Translations under genes and position numbers: made by a program
The notes under the pieces: generated by a model
What the model saw: the letters and a program-made list of their open reading frames with translations, nothing else
What the model was told of the DNA's origin: nothing
The model's database searches: none
Origin: Allopontixanthobacter sp034376665
GTDB taxonomy: Bacteria > Pseudomonadota > Alphaproteobacteria > Sphingomonadales > Sphingomonadaceae
Direction of reading: 5' to 3'
DNA length: 19,112 nucleotides
Assembly (NCBI RefSeq): GCF_034376665.1
Contig: NZ_JAXMJI010000002.1
Coordinates: forward strand, 1-19,112
Part shown: positions 1 to 7,100 of the stretch, piece by piece
Position numbering within the stretch: the first letter of the stretch is position 1
Layout: each line of letters starts with the position of its first letter

Positions 1-1142
1 AATTCGCGGTTGTCGCCGTAATCCAGGCCCAGCCGGTCCGCCAGATCGTCCGCCGACAGTGCGCCCGAGACCAGCAGCGAACCGTCCTCGCGCTCGACGA
101 TGCCCGGTTCGTCGCCTTCGTCCTGGCTGCTGGCGAACTGGCCGACCAGTGCGGTGAGCAGGTCGACCGGGGTGACGATCCCTTCCAGATGCCCGTATTC
201 GTCATGGACCATCGCCATGGCGACGTCCGATTGCTGCAAGGCACGCAGCGCGTCGAGCGCGTCGAGCTGGTCGGGAATAACCACCGCCTTGGCCATCAGG
301 TCTGCCAGCGAAACCGGCTTTCCGGCCACCAGGCGCGCCAGCACTTCGCGCACTTTCACCACCCCCACGATCCGGTCCGCCGAACCGTCGGCCACCGGCA
401 GCAGCGAGTGGGGACTGGCCTCGATCGCCCTGCGAATCGCTTCGGGATCATCGGACACATCGACCCAGTCGAGTTCCGTACGCGGGGTCATCATTTCGCG
501 CACCGGGCGGTCGGCCATGCGCACGACGCCGGCCAGGATCTGGTGCTGTTCGCGCTCGATCACGCCTTGGCGGGTGGCGTCGGCGAAGATCATGTGCAGT
601 TCTTCCGCGGTGACGTTGCCTCCGCCTGCAGGACGCACTCCGAGCAGCCGGACGAGGACGCCGGAGCTCTTGTCCAGCACCCACACGACCGGGGCCGCGA
701 CCCGGGCAATAAACGCCATCGGCAGCGCCATGACTACCGCGATCGGAACCGCGTTGCGCAGCGCCACCTGCTTGGGCACCAGTTCCCCGACTACCAGACT
801 GAAATAGGTGGTCAGCGCAATCACCAGCGCGAAACCGGCGTTGTCGGCATATTCCGGCGCCACCCCGAGCGCGGCCAGCCGCTCGCCCACCGGGCCGCCG
901 AGGCTGGCACCCGAATAGGCACCCGCGATGATCCCGACCAGCGTAATGCCGATCTGCACCGTGGAGAGGAATTTGCCCGGATCGGCAGCCAGCGCCACTG
1001 CGGTTCGCGCGGCTTTGCTGTCCAGGCTGCGCAGCTTGGCTGTGCGCGCCGAAACGATCGCCAGTTCGGACATGGCGAAGATACCGTTGAGGATGATCAA
1101 TCCTGCAATGATGAGCAGGTCGGGCCAGGGAAAAGGTGTCAC
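1..1142 (-). CDS. CNNM/CBS-domain transporter-like protein (HlyC/CorC family), partial
   Basis: About 380 codons are visible, and the 3' end lies beyond the left edge. Reading the minus strand from a GTG at 1142 gives a hydrophobic N-terminus beginning TPFPWPDLLIIAGLIILNG, followed by FAMSELAIVSAR. This is the typical first helix and small-residue motif of the CNNM domain, with further membrane segments to about residue 140. A CBS pair follows, opening with MTPRTELDWVDV and continuing through VHDEYGHLEGIVTPVDLL. The C-terminal CorC_HlyC domain has just begun at the edge. The family is an inner-membrane protein implicated in Mg2+/Co2+ or Na+-coupled divalent cation handling; the old name hemolysin is misleading. 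An in-frame ATG at 1181 would add 13 residues, but it lacks a Shine-Dalgarno sequence and the extra residues do not look conserved. GTG at 1142 is therefore preferred with modest certainty. The gene is divergent from the OmpA lipoprotein. Confidence 0.9.
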   Translation of the reverse strand, partial: MTPFPWPDLLIIAGLIILNGIFAMSELAIVSARTAKLRSLDSKAARTAVALAADPGKFLSTVQIGITLVGIIAGAYSGASLGGPVGERLAALGVAPEYADNAGFALVIALTTYFSLVVGELVPKQVALRNAVPIAVVMALPMAFIARVAAPVVWVLDKSSGVLVRLLGVRPAGGGNVTAEELHMIFADATRQGVIEREQHQILAGVVRMADRPVREMMTPRTELDWVDVSDDPEAIRRAIEASPHSLLPVADGSADRIVGVVKVREVLARLVAGKPVSLADLMAKAVVIPDQLDALDALRALQQSDVAMAMVHDEYGHLEGIVTPVDLLTALVGQFASSQDEGDEPGIVEREDGSLLVSGALSADDLADRLGLDYGDNRE

Positions 1143-1340
1143 GCGTAATCCGCTAGCACAATTGCAGCGTTTCGCCACCATTCAGGAACAGTGTTTCAAG
1201 CGGAACCCGGTGCTGCAAGGCCCGTCCAATGTCTGGCACGGGAACAGCTTGCGGTTTGAATGGTTGAGTTTGTGCAACGCCGATGGGTGCGGTGTGCGTT
1301 ATAAGGTGCCGGTGGCACGATAAAAGGAGGGGACTGCCCC
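1143..1340 (+). promoter_or_regulatory. Divergent intergenic region with EcfG-like boxes and a leader hairpin
   Basis: This region separates the CNNM gene from the OmpA lipoprotein gene. Two near-matches to the alphaproteobacterial EcfG promoter (GGAAC-N16/17-CGTT) read toward the lipoprotein. One is GGAAC at 1202-1206 with CGTC at 1223-1226 (N16). The other is GGAAC at 1241-1245 with GGTT at 1262-1265 (N16). Each misses one base of the -10 box. A TATAAG at 1300-1305 could be a housekeeping -10, but it has no good -35 at normal spacing. A perfect hairpin, GTGCC-GGT-GGCAC (1306-1318), lies directly before the strong Shine-Dalgarno AAAGGAGG that starts at 1323. Promoter choice is uncertain. Confidence 0.4.
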
Positions 1341-2045
1341 ATGAAGAATTCACGAATTTTCGTATCGAGTCTGGCCGCATTGTCGCTGGTCACGGTCTCG
1401 GGCTGCGTCACGGATCCCAACACGGGTGAGAAGAAAGTTTCGCGCACGGCAATTGGCGGGGTCGGCGGTGCCGTACTCGGCGGACTGCTTGGCGGCGTTA
1501 TCGGCGGCAAGACCGGGCGCATCATCGGTGCCGGTGTTGGCGGTGTGGCTGGCGGCGTAGTCGGCTACAAGATGGACCAGCAGATCAAGGAACTGAAGGA
1601 AAGCACCGCCGGTTCGGGCGTCGATGTGACCGAGACCGACGGCGGCAATGCGATCCTGGTCAATCTGCCGGACGGGGTTACCTTCGCGACCGGAAGCTAC
1701 ACGATCAACCAGAATTTCCGGAACACGCTGGACACGGTCGCTAACAGCCTGATCCAGTATCCCGACAGCCTGATCGACGTCTATGGCTACACCGATTCGA
1801 CCGGTTCCGACGCTTTCAACCAGCGTCTGTCCGAACAGCGTGCCCAGGCGGTGGCCAACTACCTGTCTTCGCGCGGTGTATCGGCCGCGCGAATCCGTTC
1901 GCAGGGTTTCGGCGAAGATCCGAGATACTTCGTCGGAGACAACAATACCGATTCCGGCCGGGCGCTGAACCGCCGGGTCGAAATCAAGATCATCCCGGTG
2001 ACACAGGAAGATGTTGCGGCGGCGCGGGCTGCCCAACAATCCTGA
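1341..2045 (+). CDS. OmpA-family lipoprotein with glycine zipper
   Basis: The product is a 234-residue outer-membrane lipoprotein expected to tether the envelope to peptidoglycan. Residues 1-21 are a lipoprotein signal peptide ending in the lipobox VSG|C, with lipidation at Cys22. Residues 39-76 are a glycine zipper with many GG and GxxxG steps, which could form a membrane hairpin. Residues 110-217 are an OmpA/Pal peptidoglycan-binding domain with GYTDSTGSDAFNQRLSEQRA (149-168) and NRRVEI (210-215); these contain the usual diaminopimelate-contacting Asp and Arg. Length and order match YiaD-type lipoproteins. The start is fixed by a strong Shine-Dalgarno (AAAGGAGG) about 10 bases upstream. It is a single-gene unit ending in two hairpins. 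Stress regulation is possible given the EcfG-like boxes upstream but is not shown. The exact physiological role is unknown. Confidence 0.93.
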   Translation: MKNSRIFVSSLAALSLVTVSGCVTDPNTGEKKVSRTAIGGVGGAVLGGLLGGVIGGKTGRIIGAGVGGVAGGVVGYKMDQQIKELKESTAGSGVDVTETDGGNAILVNLPDGVTFATGSYTINQNFRNTLDTVANSLIQYPDSLIDVYGYTDSTGSDAFNQRLSEQRAQAVANYLSSRGVSAARIRSQGFGEDPRYFVGDNNTDSGRALNRRVEIKIIPVTQEDVAAARAAQQS

Positions 2046-2052
2046 TTGAAGA

Positions 2053-2075
2053 ATTCGGAACCTCCAGTTCCGGAT
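2053..2075 (+). terminator. Hairpin just after the OmpA lipoprotein gene
   Basis: A 9-bp stem with one G-T pair has its core CGGAAC (2056-2061) pairing with GTTCCG (2067-2072) around a CTCCA loop. It starts 8 bases after the stop codon. There is no T-tract, so it may stabilise the mRNA 3' end or assist the stronger terminator just downstream. Confidence 0.45.
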
Positions 2076-2092
2076 ATCGAGTGAAAAGGGTC

Positions 2093-2115
2093 GGCCGCAG
2101 GGTCGGCCTTTTTTT
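2093..2115 (+). terminator. Rho-independent terminator between convergent genes
   Basis: The stem GGCCG (2093-2097) pairs with CGGCC (2104-2108) and is followed by seven T residues (2109-2115). An AAAAGG at 2084-2089 can also pair with CCTTTT, which gives a longer alternative stem and a T-rich exit on the minus strand. The element may therefore serve both the lipoprotein gene and the convergent phosphatase gene ending at 2128. Confidence 0.75.
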
Positions 2116-2127
2116 CGTGGACCGGTT

Positions 2128-2910
2128 CTATTCCCGCACCAGCTGGGCCGCCCGGTCGGCCAGCCGCTCGACCGCCGCGGCATGGATCCCCGGCGCGCTG
2201 ACCAAAAGGCCGAACGCGCGCGGGTCGCGCTTATTGAAATTGAGCGGCGCGCCGAACGCGTCGCTGACCATCGCCCCCGCTTCCCGCGCGATCAGCGTCG
2301 CGGCGGCGATATCCCATTCATAGCCCCACCGCAGCGTGGCGAGCAGGTCGGCCTCGTCCGCGCCGACCATCGCGATACGCAGCGCTATCGAATTGGGCTT
2401 GTCCACCAGCGTCAAATCGCTGTCCGGCTTGGGCAGCGAATCGGCCGGCACCCGCGATCCGGTGAATTCCGTCCGAGTGGAGGCGACCAGCCGCTGACCG
2501 TTGCGCCATGCCCCCTGCCCGGCGATGCCGAGCCATTCTTCGCCCCGCGCCGGGGCGGCCAGCATCCCGATCAGCGGGCGTCCTTCGCTGATCAGCCCTA
2601 CCGAGACGCACCAGCCGGGCCGCCCGCGGATAAAGTCGCGGGTTCCGTCGATCGGATCGACCAGCCACGCCAGTCCCTTGCCCAGCCGGACCGAATCGTC
2701 GACCGTTTCCTCCGACAGCCAGCCCGCAGAGGGCAGCAGTCGGCCCAGTTCGCGGCGCAGGAAACCGTCCACCTCGATATCCGCGTCGCTGACCGGGCTG
2801 CCCGGTTCCTTGTCCCACGACCGGAGGACATGGCCGCCCCCGGGCCAGCGGCCAAGCGCGATGCGCCCCGCTTCGTGGACAATTTTCCGGAGTTGGCCGT
2901 GATCGATCAT
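2128..2910 (-). CDS. cysQ: Inositol-monophosphatase-family phosphatase, probably 3'(2'),5'-bisphosphate nucleotidase (CysQ)
   Basis: The product is a 260-residue, metal-dependent, lithium-sensitive-type phosphatase. The family signature residues are present in order: SDADIEVD (41-48), WLSEET (64-69) with the metal-binding Glu, DPIDGTRDF (85-93) with the metal-binding and catalytic aspartates, and YEWDIAAA (197-204) with the second Asp site. CysQ hydrolyses 3'-phosphoadenosine 5'-phosphate, the by-product of sulfate assimilation. Inositol and histidinol phosphatases share the fold. I prefer CysQ because of the SEE/SET-type loop, the WD motif and the overall length, but sequence alone does not settle the substrate. 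The protein is cytoplasmic. The gene is monocistronic, converging on the lipoprotein gene and divergent from sucC. The ATG start at 2910 lacks a strong Shine-Dalgarno. Confidence 0.85.
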   Translation of the reverse strand: MIDHGQLRKIVHEAGRIALGRWPGGGHVLRSWDKEPGSPVSDADIEVDGFLRRELGRLLPSAGWLSEETVDDSVRLGKGLAWLVDPIDGTRDFIRGRPGWCVSVGLISEGRPLIGMLAAPARGEEWLGIAGQGAWRNGQRLVASTRTEFTGSRVPADSLPKPDSDLTLVDKPNSIALRIAMVGADEADLLATLRWGYEWDIAAATLIAREAGAMVSDAFGAPLNFNKRDPRAFGLLVSAPGIHAAAVERLADRAAQLVRE

Positions 2911-3013
2911 GCAATATCGCTGTTGGAAGCGGACGCGGCACTTTTCAAGCGCGGCGATCCATGCTTAGGCGGCGCCGAACCCGAATTTCCTTTCAAGAGG
3001 CAACGTACCCCCC
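2911..3013 (+). promoter_or_regulatory. Divergent promoter region of the phosphatase gene and sucC
   Basis: About 100 bases separate the two divergent starts, so promoters for both must lie here or reach into the flanking genes. I see no convincing -35/-10 pair or inverted repeat. AAGAGG at 2995-3000 is the likely sucC ribosome binding site, placed about 13 bases before ATG 3014. Confidence 0.35.
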
Positions 3014-4213
3014 ATGAACATCCACGAATACCAGGCCAAGGAACTGCTCGCGAAATACGGCATCGGCATCCCCACCGGCTATGCCGCACTGACCGTGGAC
3101 GAAGCGGTGGCGGGCGCAGAGAAGTTGCCCGGGCCGCTGTATGTGGTCAAGGCGCAGATCCACGCGGGCGGCCGCGGCAAGGGCAAGTTCAAGGAACTGG
3201 GCGCGGAGGCCAAGGGCGGCGTCCGGCTGGCGAAAAGCATCGACGATGTCGCGGCGGATGCAAAGGACATGCTCGGCAACACCCTCGTCACCATCCAGAC
3301 CGGCGACGAAGGCAAGCAGGTTAACCGGCTGTATGTCACCGACGGAGTGGACATTGCCGAGGAATATTACCTCGCCATGCTGGTCGACCGCGCGAGCGGC
3401 GAAGTGGCGATGGTCGTTTCGACCGAAGGCGGCATGGATATCGAGGATGTGGCGCACAACACGCCGGAAAAAATCACCACAATCACCATCGACCCCGCAC
3501 AAGGCTTCATGCCGCATCACGGCCGCGCGGTGGCGTTCGCGCTGAACCTCTCGGGCGATCTCAACAAGCAGTGCCAGAAACTGGCCGGCCAGCTCTACAC
3601 CGCCTTCACCGATCTCGATTGCGAAATGCTGGAGATCAACCCGCTGGTGGAAACTAAGGACGGTAATCTGCTGGTGCTCGACACCAAGATGAGCTTTGAC
3701 GGCAACGCGCTCTACCGCCACAAGGATGTAGAAGCGATGCGAGACGAGACCGAGGAAGACCCGGCCGAAGTCGAAGCGAGCAAATACGACCTCGCCTATA
3801 TCAAGCTGGACGGCAACATTGGCTGCATGGTCAACGGTGCAGGCCTGGCGATGGCGACGATGGACATCATCAAGCTCAACGGCGCTTTTCCGGCCAACTT
3901 CCTCGATGTCGGCGGCGGCGCGACCAAGGAAAAGGTCACCGCAGCCTTCAAGATCATCCTGCAGGACCCGGCGGTCGAGGGCATCCTGGTCAACATCTTC
4001 GGCGGCATCATGAAATGCGACATCATCGCCGACGGGATCGTGGCGGCGGCGAAGGAAGTGAACCTGTCGGTACCGCTGGTGGTCCGGCTGGAAGGCACGA
4101 ATGTCGAGAAGGGAAAGGAAATCCTCAACAATTCCGGCCTCCCCATCGTCAGCGCCGACGATTTGGGGGATGCCGCCAAGAAGATCGTCGCCGAAGTGAA
4201 ACGGGCGGCCTGA
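3014..4213 (+). CDS. sucC: Succinyl-CoA synthetase (ADP-forming), beta subunit
   Basis: The 399-residue product is the nucleotide-binding subunit of succinate-CoA ligase. With SucD it converts succinyl-CoA, ADP (or GDP) and phosphate to succinate, ATP (or GTP) and CoA in the TCA cycle. The N-terminus NIHEYQAKELLAKYGI and the ATP-grasp segment KAQIHAGGRGKGKFK (46-60) are diagnostic. The C-terminal CoA-ligase domain carries GGGATKEKV, NIFGGIMKCDIIADGIV and VRLEGTNVEKGKEIL. Length is about ten residues above the E. coli subunit, which is normal for this clade. The expected partner sucD does not follow; instead etfB starts 146 bases downstream. Many bacteria have sucCD adjacent, so the alpha subunit is presumably encoded elsewhere in this genome. 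Confidence 0.97.
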   Translation: MNIHEYQAKELLAKYGIGIPTGYAALTVDEAVAGAEKLPGPLYVVKAQIHAGGRGKGKFKELGAEAKGGVRLAKSIDDVAADAKDMLGNTLVTIQTGDEGKQVNRLYVTDGVDIAEEYYLAMLVDRASGEVAMVVSTEGGMDIEDVAHNTPEKITTITIDPAQGFMPHHGRAVAFALNLSGDLNKQCQKLAGQLYTAFTDLDCEMLEINPLVETKDGNLLVLDTKMSFDGNALYRHKDVEAMRDETEEDPAEVEASKYDLAYIKLDGNIGCMVNGAGLAMATMDIIKLNGAFPANFLDVGGGATKEKVTAAFKIILQDPAVEGILVNIFGGIMKCDIIADGIVAAAKEVNLSVPLVVRLEGTNVEKGKEILNNSGLPIVSADDLGDAAKKIVAEVKRAA

Positions 4214-4299
4214 CGCAGCCCCAGATGCGCGGGTCGGCGCAGGGTGGAAAACACCGGCGAAGCTGACGCGTTTGACAGAACCGGATGGGCCGACCTCAC

Positions 4300-4315
4300 T
4301 TGACGTTTACGTAAG
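4300..4315 (+). promoter_or_regulatory. LiuR-like inverted repeat upstream of etfB
   Basis: The sequence TTGACGTTTACGTAAG has two ACGT cores (4303-4306 and 4309-4312) separated by TT, with flanking T/A symmetry. As I recall it, this resembles the operator of LiuR, a MerR-family regulator of branched-chain amino acid and fatty acid degradation in proteobacteria, whose regulon includes etfBA. It lies 45-60 bases before the etfB start. It overlaps a possible -35 (TTGACG, 4300-4305) that has a weak -10 (TAGGGC, 4323-4328) at 17-base spacing. The match to LiuR is from memory and unscored. Confidence 0.5.
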
Positions 4316-4359
4316 CGCAAGCTAGGGCGGCAACACACAGTGCAAGAGGAAGGTATCTC

Positions 4360-5106
4360 ATGAAAATCCTCGTACCCGTCAAACGGGTCATCGATTACAA
4401 CGTGAAGCCGCGGGTCAAGGCGGATGGTTCGGGCGTCGACCTGGCCAATGTCAAGATGAGCATGAACCCGTTCGACGAGATTGCGGTCGAAGAAGCGATC
4501 CGGATCAAGGAAGCAGGCAAGGCGGAGGAAATCATCGCTGTCAGCGTCGGCCCGGCAAAAGCGCAGGAAACGCTGCGCACCGCCCTGGCGATGGGTGCCG
4601 ACCGCGCGATTCTGGTGGAAACCGACGATACGGTGGAACCGCTCGCGGTCGCCAAGATCCTGAAAGCGATAGCCGAGGAAGAAGCTCCCGGGCTGATACT
4701 GCTCGGCAAGCAGGCGATCGATGACGATTCCAACCAGACCGGTCAGATGCTGGCGGCGCTGATGGGCCGTCCGCAGGGCACTTTCGCCAACACCGTCGAG
4801 ATCGACGGCGACAGCGTCATCGTGAAGCGCGAAATCGACGGCGGGCTGGAAACAGTCAAGCTGACGATGCCCGCCATCGTCACCACCGATCTTCGTTTGA
4901 ACGAGCCGCGCTATGCCTCTCTGCCCAACATCATGAAGGCCAAGAAGAAGCCGCTCGATGTGAAGAGCCCGGCTGATTACGGGGTCGATACCGCGCCGCG
5001 CCTGACCACCAGCAATGTCTCCGAACCCCCGGTTCGCAAGGCGGGCGAGAAGGTGGCCGATGTCGATGCGCTGGTCGCCAAGCTGAAGGCCCTTGGCATT
5101 GCATAA
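4360..5106 (+). CDS. etfB: Electron transfer flavoprotein, beta subunit
   Basis: The 248-residue subunit binds AMP and contacts the acyl-CoA and other dehydrogenases that feed electrons into ETF; ETF then passes them to ETF-ubiquinone oxidoreductase. The family pattern is clear: MKILVPVKRVIDYNVKPRVK at the start, MNPFDEIAVEEAIR (35-48), the LGKQAIDDDSNQTGQM region (115-130), and the dehydrogenase recognition loop EPRYASLPNIMKAKKKPLD (182-200) with Leu188 as the docking residue. A strong ribosome binding site (AGAGGAAGG) precedes the ATG. The gene is followed 54 bases later by etfA, so the two should be co-transcribed and give a 1:1 complex. The upstream ACGT-TT-ACGT box suggests control by a fatty acid or branched-chain amino acid regulator. 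Confidence 0.97.
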   Translation: MKILVPVKRVIDYNVKPRVKADGSGVDLANVKMSMNPFDEIAVEEAIRIKEAGKAEEIIAVSVGPAKAQETLRTALAMGADRAILVETDDTVEPLAVAKILKAIAEEEAPGLILLGKQAIDDDSNQTGQMLAALMGRPQGTFANTVEIDGDSVIVKREIDGGLETVKLTMPAIVTTDLRLNEPRYASLPNIMKAKKKPLDVKSPADYGVDTAPRLTTSNVSEPPVRKAGEKVADVDALVAKLKALGIA

Positions 5107-5160
5107 TGCCAATCAAATCAAGCGGATCGCGTAAGCGGCTCAGCTGAAAAGGATTAGATT

Positions 5161-6090
5161 ATGAAAACTCTGGTTTGGGTCGAACACAACAACAAGACCG
5201 TGAAGGATGCGACGCTGGCTGCGGTAACCGCCGCAGGCAAGCTGGGCGAAGTGCATCTGCTCGTCGCCGGGTCCGGCTGCGCCGCCGTGGCGGAAGAAGC
5301 TGCCAAAATCGCCGGTGTCGGCAAGGTCCACCTCGCCGATGATGCCGCCTTCGAACATGCTCTGGCGGAGAATATCGCGCCGCTGGTGGTGGACCTGATG
5401 GGTCACCACGATGCCTTCATCTGCCCCGCCACGACCACCGGCAAGAACATCGCCCCGCGCGTAGCCGCATTGCTCGACGTGATGCAGATCTCGGACATTC
5501 TTTCGGTCGAAGGCGACAAGAGTTTCACCCGGCCGATCTACGCCGGCAACGCCATCGCCACCGTGACCAGCAGTGATCCGAAACTGGTGATCACCGTTCG
5601 CGGGACCGCGTTTGACAAGGCGGAAACCACCGGCGGTTCCGGCACGGTCGAGGCAGTTGCCAGCACCGGCGACGCGGGCCTTTCCAGCTTCGTCAGTTCG
5701 GAAATTGCCAAGAGCGAACGCCCCGAACTGACCAGCGCGAAGATCATCGTGTCGGGCGGCCGCGCATTGAAGGATGCCGAGACCTTCGAGCAGGTCATCA
5801 TCCCTCTCGCCGACAAGCTGAACGCCGGTGTCGGCGCCAGCCGCGCTGCGGTGGACGCAGGCTATGTGCCCAACGATTACCAGGTCGGCCAGACCGGCAA
5901 GATCGTCGCCCCCGAAGCCTATTTCGCGATCGGCATTTCCGGCGCGATCCAGCATCTTGCGGGGATGAAGGATTCCAAGGTGATCATCGCGATCAACAAG
6001 GATGAAGACGCCCCGATTTTCCAGGTCGCGGACATCGGCCTCGTCGGCGACCTGTTCAAGATAGTCCCGGAACTGACCGAGAAGCTTTAG
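5161..6090 (+). CDS. etfA: Electron transfer flavoprotein, alpha subunit
   Basis: The 309-residue subunit carries most of the FAD site of ETF. The N-terminal ETF domain (1-185) starts KTLVWVEHNN. The C-terminal FAD-binding domain (190-309) shows IIVSGGRALKD (195-205), VGASRAAVDAGYVPNDYQVG (224-243), and the signature PEAYFAIGISGAIQHLAG (251-268), followed by IAINKDEDAPIF (276-287). The full length is intact. An AAAAGGA ribosome binding site lies about 8-9 bases before the ATG. The gene probably forms an operon with etfB. No clear terminator follows, so read-through into the TonB-C gene 56 bases downstream is possible. Confidence 0.97.
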   Translation: MKTLVWVEHNNKTVKDATLAAVTAAGKLGEVHLLVAGSGCAAVAEEAAKIAGVGKVHLADDAAFEHALAENIAPLVVDLMGHHDAFICPATTTGKNIAPRVAALLDVMQISDILSVEGDKSFTRPIYAGNAIATVTSSDPKLVITVRGTAFDKAETTGGSGTVEAVASTGDAGLSSFVSSEIAKSERPELTSAKIIVSGGRALKDAETFEQVIIPLADKLNAGVGASRAAVDAGYVPNDYQVGQTGKIVAPEAYFAIGISGAIQHLAGMKDSKVIIAINKDEDAPIFQVADIGLVGDLFKIVPELTEKL

Positions 6091-6146
6091 CCGATTGCCC
6101 TCCAGCTTAGCCTGATTTATCAAGCAAGTTGAGGGGGATATATTGG

Positions 6147-7049
6147 ATGAGATTCGGCATTCTGTTGTCACTTGCGGCGCTGGCCCCATCGGGTTCGGCT
6201 GTTGCAGCCGAGCCGTTGCGGATGGCGCCGAGCTCGCCGTGGCACCTTGATTACGCCGAGGATAGTTGCCGCTTGATGCGCACCTTCGGCAGCGGCGCAG
6301 ATAGCGGGATGGTTTATTTCGAGCGCTACGGCCCCGGGGATCCGTTCAATCTGGTGGTGGCCGCGAAGGCGCTTCGGTCAGTGGACGAGGCTTTTACACT
6401 CCAGGTGCAGTTCGGCGATCAGGAAGAAGTCCAGGAACCGGATTTCTTTGTCGGCGAATTCGGAGATTTCGGTCCCGCCCTGATCTTCTCGTCGATGAGC
6501 ATACGCCGCCCCGGCTCGTTCGGCCTCAAGGGCAAGCAGCTGGAGCAATATTTCGAAGCGCGCGAGAAGGATCCACTTCCGCCGATCGGTGCGGAGCGGG
6601 AGCGGGCAGTGTCGTGGCTCTCCATCAGCCGCGGGAAACGGCATTATGTGATCTTTGATCTTGGCTCGATTGCCCAGCCCTTTGCCGCAATGCGCAGTTG
6701 TACCGACAACCTGCTGAAGCAATGGGGCATTGACGTGGCGCGGCACGCCACGCTGAGCCGCGAGCCCAAGCCGGTGAACTCGCCCGGTACCTGGGTCACT
6801 GCCAATGACTACCCTTACAAAATGCTCCGCGCGGGACAGCGAGGGATTGTCCATTTCCGCATGATCGTGGACGAAACGGGAAAACCCGAATCGTGTCATA
6901 TCCAGCAATCGACTCGCCCGAAAGAATTCGACGACGTCGTATGCAAACGCCTGATGGAACGCGCCCGTTTCGAACCAGCGCTTGATGCAGAGGGGCTGCC
7001 GCTTAGATCCTACTACCGCAATAGCGTGAAGTTTGACGTGATTTCCTGA
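6147..7049 (+). CDS. Secreted TonB C-terminal-domain protein
   Basis: The product is 300 residues. The ATG at 6147 is chosen because a GAGGGGG ribosome binding site (6131-6137) sits about nine bases upstream; a TTG at 6129 overlaps that site and is unlikely. Residues 1-21 form a cleavable signal peptide (RFGILLSLAALAPSGSAVAA, likely cut near AVA|A). Residues 22-205 are an extracytoplasmic region I do not recognise. Residues about 212-300 match the TonB C-terminal fold: NDYPYKMLRAGQRGIVHFRM, a VDETGKPESC segment, a second Cys in VVCKRLMERARFEPALD, and a YYRNSVKF end. There is no retained membrane anchor and no proline-rich spacer, so it cannot be a classical ExbBD-driven TonB. Such proteins are often annotated as energy transducer TonB; the actual function is unknown. 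The link to etfBA may be positional only. Confidence 0.75.
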   Translation: MRFGILLSLAALAPSGSAVAAEPLRMAPSSPWHLDYAEDSCRLMRTFGSGADSGMVYFERYGPGDPFNLVVAAKALRSVDEAFTLQVQFGDQEEVQEPDFFVGEFGDFGPALIFSSMSIRRPGSFGLKGKQLEQYFEAREKDPLPPIGAERERAVSWLSISRGKRHYVIFDLGSIAQPFAAMRSCTDNLLKQWGIDVARHATLSREPKPVNSPGTWVTANDYPYKMLRAGQRGIVHFRMIVDETGKPESCHIQQSTRPKEFDDVVCKRLMERARFEPALDAEGLPLRSYYRNSVKFDVIS

Positions 7050-7067
7050 CTTCGCCGCACCGCTGCT

Positions 7068-7100
7068 CTGCCCGTCACTAGCCGAGTGCTAATGGGGCAG
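7068..7100. terminator. Possible two-tier hairpin between convergent genes
   Basis: CTGCCC (7068-7073) pairs with GGGCAG (7095-7100), and inside it CACT (7076-7079) pairs with AGTG (7085-7088). The structure lies between the stop codon of the TonB-C gene and the stop codon of the GNAT gene, overlapping the latter. There is no T-tract on either side, so it would be a weak or Rho-assisted terminator at best. Confidence 0.3.

Noticed and set aside
189..1148. Plus-strand frame of about 320 codons at the left end
   Set aside because: The minus strand encodes a convincing CNNM/CBS protein over the same region; the plus frame is a low-complexity mirror.
2182..3324. Plus-strand frame of 380 codons across the phosphatase gene and the start of sucC
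   Set aside because: It overlaps two confidently assigned genes, lacks a ribosome binding site and has mirror-frame composition.
4272..4277. TTGACA as a -35 box for etfB
   Set aside because: No acceptable -10 hexamer occurs 16-18 bases downstream; the TTGACG at 4300 has a slightly better partner.
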